Source of the DNA: Blastobasis lacticolella
Taxonomy: Eukaryota > Arthropoda > Insecta > Lepidoptera > Blastobasidae
Assembly: GCA_905147135.1 (NCBI GenBank)
Contig: LR990057.1
Location: 3,844,001 to 3,908,000 of the forward strand
DNA: 64,000 nucleotides
Direction: 5' to 3'
A model generated the notes under the pieces. It did not search any database and was not told the origin of the DNA. It saw only the letters and a program-made list of their open reading frames with translations. The position numbers and the translations under genes are program-made. This document shows, one piece after another, positions 42,460 to 52,559 of this stretch. Within the stretch, counting starts at the first letter, position 1. Every line of letters starts with the position of its first letter.

Positions 42460-42794
42460 TTGGAGTATCGGTAACGGTATCCGACTCGCAATGCGAAGGT
42501 CCGGTACCTCTCGGCTCCCTCTTCGAATCCCACTGCCATGTACCAATGACTCTTTTCTGAGTAATGTACATTAGTTGAATACCGATGCTCATACGGTGAG
42601 AAAATACATCGTGATGAAACCTGCACATTCAGTCGAATGAAGGTGTAACCATGATCATATATGGTCAGGCTCCCCGGTAGCGAGTCACGAAGGCTCCACT
42701 GTATTTACCTGATCTGCCAAAACCTGGAGCATGGTCAAGTCGGACGCTGGGCCCGGGCGCGAGAGCACAACCGGAAATTTACCGCTAAGATGAC
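42460..42794 (+). mobile_element. SINE S1, near full length, plus strand
   Basis: ~335 bp. Head with GTATCCGACTCGCAATGCGA and box B CTTCGAATCCCACTGCC; body ATGTACCAATGACTCTTTTC, ACATCGTGATGAAACCTGCA and ATGGTCAGGCTCCCCGG; tail GCGAGAGCACAACCGG and ACCGCTAAGATGA. Box A is decayed. The two overlapping minus-strand frames at 42405-42628 are antisense to it. Confidence 0.75.
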
Positions 42795-42799
42795 CAATA

Positions 42800-43905
42800 A
42801 GGACGGCGACAATCTATAGACAAAATTAGAGAAAGTGTAATAATTAAGTATCCCTTATCAGTATCAACTAGTCATCTAATTCGAAAACGTCAGGAAACCC
42901 GAACACTTACCGACAACAAAACCACATGCGACCAAACCAAAACAAAACCCGAATACAGACGTAAACACCCGATCAGCTGTTCCAACCGCCCCAGTCTCCC
43001 ACATTCGAGATTTAAACTGTGGCCTCGTTAACCCGCTAATTCTCCCCACCATCCCCCGCACATAATTTGCACCGTAAAACTGATTACGCTCAGCAGACGA
43101 TTCCGTCCCGCTCGCTCGTTGCCGTCTCCCTTCCTCCCATTCATGAAACGTTTAATTATACCGCCTTGGGATGGCTTTATGCGATAGTGAAAGTCGTAAA
43201 GTTTGATTGGAGTTGAGGGGAAAGTGTCGGGATGCGCGTCGGGTGCACTGCGATCCGGCGTTTGTCGCAACTGGGGCACTCTCGGTTTTCTGGACCTGTC
43301 ACTGTGGTCTACATATCCAAGTTGGATTTGTTCTCATAAAGAATTTTTATGTTCCTAATATTGGCTGCATGATGACTGGTTTCTATATTACGATTTGGGT
43401 TTGGTTATGTCAATAGAAACGCCAAAGTTTTTGTCGGTAGTTAAATATTACAGCATATTTTGTATATATTTTCAAATATACTTAATATGATCCTACGTCC
43501 TAAAAAGCAATGCACTACCACCACGCGAAGACCACTTTCCAACAGAACCGCAACCCGCTTGCTTTCTCTATCGTACGACATGAAAAACAACATCTCGCTT
43601 TCCTTAAATTCAGAAAAAGTTACATAAACTCATCGCCGACCTTACTTAAAAGAGTTCCTTTTTTAAATATGGAACGAAGCCACGAGCGAACTCTCAAACA
43701 CTCATTTATTTCCTCCTCGCTCTTGTCTTCCGTATCCGGGATTAAAAAGGGTCCTATCGCAGGGCTGCGACCGCCCTTAGACAATACAATTTTGAAATTA
43801 TCCATGTAAATAACGAATTTAGCAAGCATTCAAATAATTATACAGCGTTTGCACCAGTTACAGTAATGGTATCTATACGTAATTACAGTTAGAACTTTGA
43901 TTTAA
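42800..43905. other. Unique DNA, no gene seen
   Basis: Six short overlapping frames on both strands (61-99 codons) mark a moderately GC-rich stretch at 42876-43830. None has a domain or supporting splice structure. Possibly regulatory or simply open by chance. Confidence 0.4.
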
Positions 43906-43910
43906 AAGTG

Positions 43911-44020
43911 TCTTACACCAGATTCTTAATCGCATTTAGGCTTAAGATACACACAAAATTTCGTACAAATGGCGTCAAATGTCATTCCTAAATGTGGTTA
44001 AGAATTGGCGAAAGCTGGGC
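43911..44020. mobile_element. Palindromic MITE M1
   Basis: TCTTACACCAGATTCTTAAT then CGCATTTAGGCTTAAGATAC on the left mirrors CTAAATGTGGTTAAGAATTG then GCGAAAGCTGGGC on the right. The inner part is shared with the half copy at 14321-14394 (GATACA...CAAAATTTCGTACAAAT versus the complement of GTCATTTTGTATGATAT). Confidence 0.6.
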
Positions 44021-44024
44021 TTAA

Positions 44025-47000
44025 TTGGTTTGATTAATTTTATACTAATTGAGTTGTTTGTAATCCTAAGACATGTCTCATTATTAATTATTAATTGTAT
44101 TCAACTACCTGACATTCGCAGTGCCTTTTATAAGGTGTTAAATGTGAAACGAATATCTATTTATATCAACCACTATTGTACCATTTAACAGCGAATAAAT
44201 GAAATGAAATATACGAGTAGTTTTGTCGGCTGACTCAGTAGTTGGACTAACTAAACAACGCTATAATAACAACAAATGTATGAAACCATTTACCTGAACC
44301 TACTCGACCGCATCCATACGCAAGAGAAAGATTAAAACTGCCAACCACGAAGACACATTCTAAAAAGAAAGAAATCTCAATAAGTCTCGCCCAACTCGCG
44401 CCCTTAATTTTAAATTTGGAACGCGATTGCGGTAGGTCGGGGTACATTAGCCGCGGGCGTAATGAGTCTGAGTCAAAAGGGGAGGTAGGGGGAGCCACCG
44501 GCGGAATTAAGAGGCGTTAAACCGACTCTCTCTGGGTAATTGTGTCACTTGTTGATTTTATTGTTCCGGGAACAACAGACGGCGGGGCGTTCGCAGAGTT
44601 ATTATGTGCATGATTTACGTAAATTTGAATTTAGTTCGCTGAAATTTGTGAGAGTGTTATTAGGTAGTTAGGTTAATTTTAATATTTGGTCTAAGTCTAC
44701 AATTATGCTTAATTTTCGACGAGGTTTCATACGATATTTGATGGTACTTAGTTCGCATCGCAGTACTATCGTATTGATATTCCGTTTATCAATAAATGTG
44801 GTAAGAATCACATGTATGATTTAAAAGTCAAGTGTTCTTACTAGACAAATTCCTAAGGATAGTATGCCCTCGGTAAAAGGCTAAAGCACAAGGAGGCGCA
44901 TTTTAATCTCGGCCATGAGCAAGTTGTTTCAAATATGTTTCAGACTATCATACGTGGTACGTACGTACCTACGTGACAAATGCTCTTTCGGCTCTGAGAA
45001 TTATCATTCTCAGAACGCGCACCATTTTGAACAAGCCATTCGTTTCAAAACTAGCGATACACCTTTGTCGACGACATCTATAATATGTCGTATAACTGTA
45101 TTGTCATATGTTTTGAAACCAAACACAACGGCAAAATATTCGCCAAGACCATTAACCGCGGAATGCGTCCCTCAAGGAAGGCGGTGCCGCGGCCGCCGCG
45201 AAAACCTGAAAGTTATTGACGCAATAAAAATAGATACTGCAAATTGAGTAACGATAGCAATAAACTTTAATACCGTGACCCCGTGTTATTGGTAGCGATC
45301 AATATCGATAACGACTGTTTACAATAGCGGAGGGCAAATTGGCTCTATTACCGGCATTTGCGGTTGACTGTACTTTGATTGTGATTTCGCCCGCGATCGC
45401 AACGAGCGCCGGATTATTTTGCTCCCGACGCGATTTGCTCGGGTAATAACGAGCACTTTTTTGACGAAAGAAATAACTATATTAGATACCTATATATATA
45501 TCCTGATCTACAATTATGCTACGGTAAACGTGTCAACTGTTATAAGATTGCAAATACTACCCAAGCACATTGTGCGCAATTTCTTATTTCGGCACCTACA
45601 TCCGAATTGAGAGTTCTAACCTTGATGTGTTTTTGTTAGTACTCTTTAAACTGTTTTGATACTTATCGATTACAGTGTACGTATCGTTCCGTAAAAAAGA
45701 ATACAAATGAGATCGCACTCGATACTTAACAATGTCATCGAAGCGAGAGCCGGCAAAGCCGAGAGGCAACCAAACGAGAGTAATTCCAAAGCCACAAGAG
45801 ATTATCCAGCCAAATCTCGTATCACCAAACAATGGACCAGCGACATGAAAGCGACCCATGTCGAATTATTCAGTAATATACGCGCCAAGAATAAGACCCA
45901 CATACATATGTCTAACAAGAGCTACTTCGCAAATCCTTCACAGGCAAGCGAGATGGGACAGGGTGGCATCATTCCCCAAAAGGGGAAGCCGGGGGGAACC
46001 CCTAACCCTTACCTATAACATAGAATGTCTCCGCGTTTCAACCCCTTTGTAGGAAGGGTTACCTTGGGACCAGGGAATAGAAAATAGTACATAATAAAAA
46101 TTCAAAATATACCCGCATTTTGGAGGCACCAATTTTCCGTTATACCCTCAGGGCGGTGTATTTCGTTTTCTTTGGATTATTCGTTCCCTTTTCTTGATGT
46201 TTAGTGATCACGTATCATTGCGGGTCGTGTTTTCTTTGTTGTTATTACCTTTACTATGGGCCGAAGCGTGTTTCGTCGATTTCGGTAATGATCCTTATTG
46301 GAATTGATATTTGGAACGTGAATGCATATTCCAAGTGATATTGTCGCCCTTATGTAACTATATAACTCTGTTACTTAAATTAAAGAATTTGTATTTGTAA
46401 TGAGGTTTGAATTTGATCAAGCAAAGTTTATAAAAAGTACCTACATTTACGTTCAATAGTAGACGTAAGCATTCTTTACTTTACTTTCCAAGTTGAGGTT
46501 GACTTTCAAGTAAATATAATAACCGTCTTGACCGTTACGCCAAAATTAACTAATATAACTGCCTGAAACGTAAAATTAAGTTATTTAAACCATATTTAAC
46601 CCGCTACTCGTACTTTGTCCGTACTGATTTTCCATCGGATCTTCTTCTGAACGTAAGATGATTTAATTAAAGCACACGCTAGTACGAATAAAATTATTGT
46701 TAGTCAAGGGCTGAGAACGTATAAGTCAGGTGTAGTAATACCTTCAATTCAGTAAAAAAATATCCAGTTTCAGTCTAACAGTTGCTAAGGTACTTATCGT
46801 TTTTTTTTAGTTGGTGAGGGGGTATCTTTTTACGATATTGCCAATCCAAGCAAACCTTTTTATTTCAATCGGGAAGACATTAATTGTGTCTGGGGCCATC
46901 AACCGCCAGACTGCGGAATTCCATAAACTGAATAAGGAAATTGTGGTCTGATCTAACATCCTCATGTCAGGTGGGACGCCCAGAAAAAGGAATTCCATTT

Positions 47001-47785
47001 ACAAACGAAAAATCCATCCAATACAATATATCACACGGTTCTAAGCCCGTTAGGAATAGAGTGAGATGGCTATATGTGCCGTTTTGTGTATAAGAGTGGG
47101 AGGAAATCAAATGTCCCTGCGAAATGGAACGTAAGAAGATTGAATAGAAGTCACACTAATGCGTGTTACCTTTACGCACACACGCGGCTGCCGACTCTAC
47201 TGTTAAGGCGATGCTGTTACTTCGCATTTTCATATAAAATAGCATAGTAGGTACTACCTCATGTTCCAAATGATGCAGAATTGTGTTTATGGTGGTTATG
47301 GAGTAATATGACGGTGAACAAAGGCGCTCAATGTGGAGGCATAGGGGTAATTAATTACACGCCGAAGATAGAAGATACTTTGCGGTCGCAGTTTTCATCG
47401 CATGTCGATGTCACCTCGACGTAAAGATAATGTACGTATGCAAGTACCGAACTCTGAATGAATTACCACCGAGATGCCTACGTGAAAACGAAATATTTTG
47501 TTTTTACATCGTGGTCAAATTATTTCCCCTCATATTTGCTTCTCTTTTGCGCCATTTTCGTTTGGTTGGTTGTTTGTTTTCCTTTGCAAACTTCATTGAC
47601 TATTTTCTTTCTCTTTGCAACAGTAAGTAATTAATAAACCTATAAAAACCGACACTATGTAGAAATATCGAGTATCGACATTGAGGACAGCGCTGCATAT
47701 TGGGCATGTAAGTACACTAAGTAAGTCCAGCAAATGAGCTGATATTGAGTGATGGATGATTATGTTGATAGATAAACACTTTATT
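44025..47785. other. Mostly unique DNA, no gene seen
   Basis: A 110-codon plus frame (44915-45247) and a 103-codon plus frame (45707-46018) have no domain. A poly(A)-signal-like end with GAAATGAAAT lies at 44196-44210 and may be a retroposed tail. 45280-45460 is GC-richer and repeat-free. Nothing decisive. Confidence 0.4.
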
Positions 47786-47793
47786 GTTGACTG

Positions 47794-47853
47794 TCATCGC
47801 ACATGTTATCGGGTTTATTACCACTGTTAGTTATCCGATAACATGTCCGATGA
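47794..47853. repeat. 19-bp inverted repeat with 22-nt loop
   Basis: Arms TCATCGCACATGTTATCGG (47794-47812) and CCGATAACATGTCCGATGA (47835-47853) pair over 19 positions with one mismatch. A weaker match continues outward (AACACTTTATTG against AAAGTGTAGTG). It may be the core of a small MITE, but no second copy exists in this window. Confidence 0.75.
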
Positions 47854-48163
47854 AAGTGTAGTGACTAACCCCGAAAGTCTTAAAACTTTATTGTTCATAC
47901 AACAAACACAGTACAGCTCAACAACATCTGGAATATATAACCAAATCTGTTTTGAATATAGAACCAAAACCAAATTTATGTATCGTGTACGTGATTTTGT
48001 AACATCCAATCCGTAGGATGTGACTGTGGTCCTGTTCTTTACGAGTGAATGATACTATGTATGTATTCAACATACTGTAATATGTAAATCTGTATGTATT
48101 CATATGACTTATTCTGCCTTAAAATGAGAATAAAATATCTTTAAACCGAAATCTGAATATGAG

Positions 48164-48235
48164 CTGAATACGAGGATTTCCCTGGAGCTTACAACATGGA
48201 GTTCTTTCAGAAATATGTTAAAAGACAGATAACTG
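48164..48235 (+). repeat. LINE family L fragment
   Basis: GAGGATTTCCCTGGAGCTTA then CAACATGGAGTTCTTTCAGA and TGTTAAAAGACAG parallels 32078-32135. The remainder of the element is missing. Confidence 0.4.
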
Positions 48236-48239
48236 TCTA

Positions 48240-48875
48240 TTCCCAAACTCGGGTAAAAAGACAAAAGTGTTATAATCTTAAACTCTTCACTACCCCTTAA
48301 CAGAAGGGTTACGTGTGTGCAGCTCATAGCACACGCGAAATTTCAGATCAGCCGTAAAGAACCCCCTCACACACGCGAAGGGAAAGGCTTAGATCACCCA
48401 CACGCCCACACCCGAGTGCGAACACACCAATCTTGTTGTTCCGCGAGCGTGTGTGTGTGATTCCGCGATACAGCTCTCGCGGGTGTAGCAAAGGCATGTT
48501 CTTTATTTATTTTCTTGCATTTGTTATACGTGAAAATTGTGTTGATATTGCTCCTAGTTTTGTGACGGTGTTCCTGATTACGTCTTGGTTGTGCCGTGTT
48601 GTATTTAGATTTTGAGTAAATTGGGTGCTAGTCGCTACTAACAACTAAATTGTTCGCGTATTGAAATGTATAATGACGCCCACTTACATCAATGTAAAAC
48701 TATAAATATTGATAAAAATATAATATATAGTGGTTATCAGTAACGAGTATTTTTTGTAGGTTCTCTATCAAAAGTCGGCTGTTCATTATAACAGTCCTTG
48801 CCTTCAAATACTTACTTACATTATTTTATACATTATTAATATTTCAAATTAGTGCCTCCGACGAAAACAAGATTT
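48240..48875. other. Unique DNA, no gene seen
   Basis: From 48365 to 48490 CACACGCG-type words occur on both strands (CTCACACACGCG and its mirror near GAGCGTGTGTGTGTG), giving hairpin potential. No gene. Confidence 0.4.
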
Positions 48876-48881
48876 TTTTAC

Positions 48882-48992
48882 GTTATACGCCAGATAAACA
48901 GGCAAGCGGACTACCTAATGAAAATGGTCACCGCTCTCCACGGACACGAGCAACACCAGGGGAGTTACCAATACGTTGCCCGCCTCTGAAGA
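48882..48992 (-). repeat. LINE 3' end family D, minus strand
   Basis: GTTATACGCCAGATAAACAG, GCAAGCGGACTACCTAATGA, AACACCAGGGGAGTTACCAA and TACGTTGCCCGCCTCTG. This is the reverse complement of the family D order, moderately diverged. Confidence 0.55.
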
Positions 48993-48994
48993 TA

Positions 48995-49370
48995 CCTCTA
49001 ATATACCTCTTGAACGATCCTCAAACGAAACACTGTTTTTAAGAAGGACCGGCTTAGTTGTACTCAATTTACTTAAAACCGATAGAGCTTTTTTGTTTTA
49101 TTTTAATAGAAAATAGTCAGTCAGTTATTGCGTTTAACATTTCCGCTGTATATTTTAGCCCCATAGTAAGCCATGACTGCCAGCTACGTCCGAAGGAGAG
49201 CAGCCATGAACGAGGCTATAAAGTATGGCCATATACTAAGGCTTGGCGTTGCTTTTTTATGAATGTCTCGCACGGAAGTCAGTGGTAAACCGCGCCGTTT
49301 ACGCCCAAGCGTTTGTTTGGAGCTATGGCTCGTTTAGACTCGGTGCAGGGGCGGGTTAACTTTGAAAGGA
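48995..49370. other. Unique DNA, no gene seen
   Basis: A 76-codon plus frame (49058-49288) without motif. Nothing else. Confidence 0.4.
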
Positions 49371-49549
49371 TCTGTATGGCTAGTACTAGTTGCTCTTGAG
49401 CGCAATAAGCAAGAAAAGCCGCGAAATAGATACTGCTATTTCTTTCATCTTAGTATTGAGAGAAGGAAACAAGCGCTCATCGCGACGCGAGCTGTGTGAG
49501 CGCGGACACACTTAGCCTATGTTTCTTTCTCTCAATACTAAGATGTAAA

Positions 49550-49673
49550 TGTAATACTACTTTGTAAGTAAAATGTTTGCTTTGTAAAATGATATTTTTC
49601 TACCTACTGTATTTCTTTTTAATTGCAATAAAGAGTTTACATACATACATACATACATGTAATACTAGTTTGT
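49550..49673 (+). mobile_element. 92-bp LINE 3' end with target duplication
   Basis: TGTAATACTACTTTGT (49550-49565) and TGTAATACTAGTTTGT (49658-49673) are 15/16 identical and flank 92 bp. Those 92 bp contain GCAATAAAGAG and end in an (ACAT)n tail. This is the classic outcome of target-primed reverse transcription: a 5'-truncated 3' UTR, simple-repeat tail and ~16-bp target site duplication. It is younger than the composite element it interrupts. Confidence 0.75.
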
Positions 49674-49815
49674 TAGGAAACTGACGTGCCCACATTGTGC
49701 ACGGGAGTTTGCCGCTAAGATAGGCTATGCAAGCCATCTTCGTGCGCATCACCGATTCGATTGTAGGGTCGAAGAGGTCGCCATGACCGAAATCGATCGG
49801 AAGAATAAGAAATAA
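49669..49815 (+). pseudogene. C2H2 zinc-finger tail of a retroelement-type protein
   Basis: The 48-codon open frame ends at the TAA at 49813-49815. It reads LTCPHCAREFAAKIGYASHL then RAHHRFDCRV. The spacing C-x2-C-x12-H-x3-H is a perfect C2H2 finger (Cys at 49687 and 49696, His at 49735 and 49747). Single fingers of this CPhC.r.f..kiGy.SHlRaH form are known at the very C-terminus of some insect LINE proteins; I infer that origin here. There is an in-frame stop just upstream (49666-49668) and no start. It is a relic, not an active gene. Confidence 0.5.
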
Positions 49816-49989
49816 TACTAATATGAAAGAGATAGCAGTATTTATGTCGCGCCATTTCTCGCTTATCGCGCGCGAGAACACATTTGTGCTAGCCGTACTG
49901 TCAGTGCATTCGATGTAACGTGATTGGTAGTGGTGATCTTTTGACGACGCATCAATTGATGTAACGCATTCGACGTCACATATCACACT

Positions 49990-50455
49990 CGTGATTATAA
50001 TAGGTGGCTATTGCTACTAATTATTTGGGCACTGGCTGGATAGATAGTCTGTCAGTTTGCGGGTTTATTTGTCTTCTAGTTTTAGAAAATACTTTTTGGA
50101 CGAAATTGATATAGGTACTTAGCTTATCTGTTTGAATGTGATACTCAAATAGTTACACAATAATTACGTATACTATATAATACTAAAATACCCATAAAGC
50201 CACTATCTCCACCACTCGCCCCCCCACTCGCCCTTCTGAACAGACCACCGCAGCGCTCTCGTGTTAAGACTACATTTGGTGCGTAGTCGTAAGAGTGGCT
50301 ATGCTCCGTGAGCCCATGTGGTATGCAAATCAACGTTGTAATACTCGGTGATTTGTGTACAGCTTTGTACAGACAGCAGCATGTTGTGTTGCAAACGTAG
50401 AGTTCGGTTATTTTATTCCCACGTGATAGTAAAGTAGAATACCTACGTTTATTCC
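49990..50455. other. Unique DNA, no gene seen
   Basis: A C-rich patch at 50218-50232 (CGCCCCCCCACTCGC-like). A 62-codon minus frame is unremarkable. Confidence 0.4.
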
Positions 50456-50459
50456 ACGT

Positions 50460-50566
50460 ACCGGAAGACGCAGCGTGGGTAGGCCTCCCAGTAGGTGGAC
50501 CTACGATTTAGTAAAGAGCGCAGATACCAGCTGGATGCGGAAAGCATATACCGGCCTTTATAGATC
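50460..50566 (+). mobile_element. RTE-type LINE C-terminal fragment
   Basis: Plus-frame translation VGRPPSRWTYDLVKSADTSW then MRKAYTGLYRS parallels the copy at 36001-36144 (GRPPSRWTNDLVKITGTSW...). It stops where SINE S1 tail sequence begins at ~50567, so the terminal ~20 codons and the (GAT)n tail are missing. A dead fragment. Confidence 0.7.
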
Positions 50567-50655
50567 GGATAATGTCCCGGTTGTGCTCCTGAGCACGGGG
50601 GCCCGGAGTCCGCCTTGACCATGATCCAGGATTTGGCAGGTCAGGTAGTTACTGG
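50567..50655 (-). mobile_element. SINE S1 tail, minus strand (left arm of inverted pair)
   Basis: AATGTCCCGGTTGTGCTCCT, GGCCCGGAGTCCGCCTTGAC and CATGATCCAGGATTTGGCAG match the S1 tail read from its 3' end. The body and head are missing. It abuts the RTE fragment without intervening sequence. Confidence 0.65.
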
Positions 50656-50762
50656 CTGGTCTTGCGTAATTGTCAATAATTATAATTTTCTGTACTCACC
50701 TTAGGTGTATACCTTAGATGTAATTTGGAACCGCATAAAATGCTGTCTATATTTATACTGTC

Positions 50763-50842
50763 ACCAAATCCTGGATCATGGTCAATGCGGACCCCGGGCC
50801 CTCGTTCTCGGGAGCACAGCCGGGTTATTAATGCGAAGATGT
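50763..50842 (+). mobile_element. SINE S1 tail, plus strand (right arm of inverted pair)
   Basis: CACCAAATCCTGGATCATGG, TCAATGCGGACCCCGGGCCC, TCGGGAGCACAGCCGG and GTTATTAATGCGAAGATG. It is the mirror of 50567-50655 across a ~107-bp spacer, so the RNA could fold into a ~70-bp imperfect stem. Confidence 0.65.
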
Positions 50843-50849
50843 TTTTTTT

Positions 50850-51334
50850 TCCTATACTGTCTATGTCAATTCAACTTGTGGTAGGTACTCGGTGATCTAT
50901 GTACTGTCACGAAATTGTCTATTTGGATCTTTAAGACGATCTAGCTATAACGCACCAGTTTGGACTAGACAAACCTTTTTTACGCCGCTTTTTACCACGT
51001 GACCAGCTTGTGACTAAACGCTAAAATCGAAACGCGTAAAGATAACTTTATGTGCTGTCATGTGTATCTATGCTCATAGTTAATATGCCTAATATTATTA
51101 TGTAACCATGCTGAGTTATTGTGAACCTGCATGCGATGTTTTGACGATCGAAGCAGCAATATGAGCTTGAAAGCTCATGGCAAAGCTCAGCGAAACCATA
51201 TTTTAACCTCTCACACGTCCACGGGATGTGTACTACCCGAAATAAAAAATCTTATCGGGCCAAGGGTACTACAGACCTCAAATCAGTTTAGTATCTGTTG
51301 CCAGTTTGACAGCTGTCAACAGATGGTTCTGTTT

Positions 51335-51335
<1 letters not shown>
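50850..51335. other. Unique DNA, no gene seen
   Basis: A 68-codon plus frame (51131-51337) without motif. CAGTTTGACAGCTGTCAACA (51302-51321) contains the near-palindrome GTTTGACAGCTGTCAAC. Confidence 0.4.
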
Positions 51336-51338
<3 letters not shown>

Positions 51339-51369
<31 letters not shown>

Positions 51370-51371
51370 TT
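51339..51371. repeat. (ATTT)n microsatellite
   Basis: About eight ATTT units. The following GGAGTACTAACAGC may be the start of a minus-strand retroposed 3' UTR using this run as its tail, but the body is not recognised. Confidence 0.75.
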
Positions 51372-51374
51372 GGA

Positions 51375-51785
51375 GTACTAACAGCTATATAAAACATAAT
51401 AAATAATATATTAGAATCAATAAGCCAATTACAGGTCCTCGCTAGTAGCAATACGTTGTACGTTGTACGTTATACGTTATAGTAGTTATACGTTGGATAA
51501 AATAACTTACTTCTACAGACCTTCAAAACACAGCTGATTACGCCAGCTTCATCATACTTCATAAGGTAGAAATCAGGTATATTTTCAACAAATGGAAAGT
51601 TTAAATCCTAATGTGACGACAGTTTATTAATAACAATTGTCTCATTAACAGTGGCCTGCGACGTTTTGGAAACAAAACAGTCGAAAACAAAATGTTACTG
51701 GGAATTCAAAGTTCTACCATTGGTGTTATTATAACTCGAACTTATGCTAAAACGTGATCATTTGTTGCAAAACTGTGTATTTATC
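51375..51785. other. Unique AT-rich DNA, no gene seen
   Basis: Contains a short run of near-identical words (ACGTTGTACGTTGTACGTTA then TACGTTATAG, 51451-51480), an 8-10 bp tandem repeat. No gene. Confidence 0.45.
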
Positions 51786-51789
51786 GCAG

Positions 51790-51945
51790 TGTAAAATTAG
51801 GATATAGGTGCCGTGTCCCCGCTTGAACAACACTGAATAAATATAATATCGATTTCATCAAAATCCATTCATAAGTTTTTAAAGAGTACAAACAAACATC
51901 AATTACAAACCTTCTCATTTATATATAATATTATTAGGAGTTAGG
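51790..51945 (-). mobile_element. Possible Helitron 5' region, minus strand
   Basis: TTCATCAAAATCCATTCATA, AGTTTTTAAAGAGTACAAAC and AAACATCAATTACAAACCTT, then CTCATTTATATATAATATTA, follow the plus-strand order of the 5' part of common lepidopteran Helitron-type repeats (CAAACAAACA...TTTATAATATTAGTA). No CTAG 3' end is visible on the left, so the copy is partial and the class uncertain. Confidence 0.35.
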
Positions 51946-52248
51946 TAAAAATAAGCGAAGTTATGACATACAAAATTAAATTAAAAATGTCAACTCATTG
52001 CAACCAAGGGGTCCCCAAGTAGGGGTAATTTCAACCGCTGCTGAATAGGTCCATTCTCAACAGTTACCCCGGACATTAACCTTGACAATGTCAGCTGATA
52101 AAGAGTTGGGAACCATTTTATTTGAATTTCTATGGCTTTGTTGTGGGGTTCCTTTGTTTATTAGTATTTGGACATTTGCCGGACGATCGTCCTTGTAAAT
52201 AGAGGGTATATTGTGATAGTATATTATAGGCTCTCAAAAACATATACA

Positions 52249-52270
52249 TCACACACACACACACACACAC
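52249..52270. repeat. (CA)n microsatellite
   Basis: About eleven CA units at the 3' edge of the family B copy that follows. It sits where (GAT)n would be expected, so the tail may have mutated into or been replaced by CA repeats. Confidence 0.75.
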
Positions 52271-52276
52271 ATACAC

Positions 52277-52528
52277 ATCACAGCCCGTAATAGTCCACTG
52301 CAGGACCTAGGGCCTCTCCCACGAAAGGGGAGGTTATTGCCATAATCTCCACGCTTGGCAGGCGGGTTGGAGATCGCAGTGTTTAAATATATCAATGGAA
52401 AATGCTGCTCCCCATTTTCCAGACTACGGAGACTCTTGATCTTTGCCTCGAAAACATTAGTCGCTTTGTATGACACCCATGAGTGTAAGGGGTTGGTGCT
52501 ATTCTACTCTGCCGGACACCACACGGCT
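52277..52528 (-). repeat. Family B interspersed repeat, best copy
   Basis: CACAGCCCGTAATAGTCCAC, GGGCCTCTCCCACGAAAGGG, CTCCACGCTTGGCAGGCGGG, TTGGAGATCGCAGTG, TTTGCCTCGAAAACATTAGT, GACACCCATGAGTGTAAGGG and CTGCCGGACACCACACGGC. About 250 bp, least diverged from the shared pattern in this window. Two frames on opposite strands cross it and are shadows. Confidence 0.7.
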
Positions 52529-52559
52529 AAACATATACATACTTACTAATAAATAAATG

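Larger units (their letters stand above)
49375..49897. mobile_element. Composite element with ~83-bp inverted ends
   Basis: 49375-49457 (TATGGCTAGTACTAGTTGCT ... AGATACTGCTATTTCTTTCA ... TTAGTATT) pairs imperfectly with 49814-49897 (AATACTAATATGAAAGAGAT ... CGCGCGAGAACACATTTGTG ... GCCGTA). The left part also contains a second, tighter inverted repeat: CATCTTAGTATTGAGAGAA (49447-49465) against TTCTCTCAATACTAAGATG (49527-49545). Inside lie a retroposed tail (49566-49657) and a C2H2-coding scrap (49669-49815). The whole may be a foldback element that captured other sequence. Target duplication is not clear. Confidence 0.55.

Noticed and set aside
44915..45247. 110-codon plus-strand open frame with a basic C-terminal region
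   Set aside because: No domain. The basic part comes from a GCCGCGGCCGCCGCG-type GC patch. No splice evidence.
45940..46052. Possible start of a LINE endonuclease (LTYNIECLRV-like peptide)
   Set aside because: Resembles the beginning of LINE endonuclease domains (TYNvrtLr), but too short, with no catalytic residues and a stop shortly after.
49600..49986. 128-codon minus-strand open frame
   Set aside because: Antisense across the (ACAT)n tail, the C2H2 relic and the right inverted arm; a shadow.
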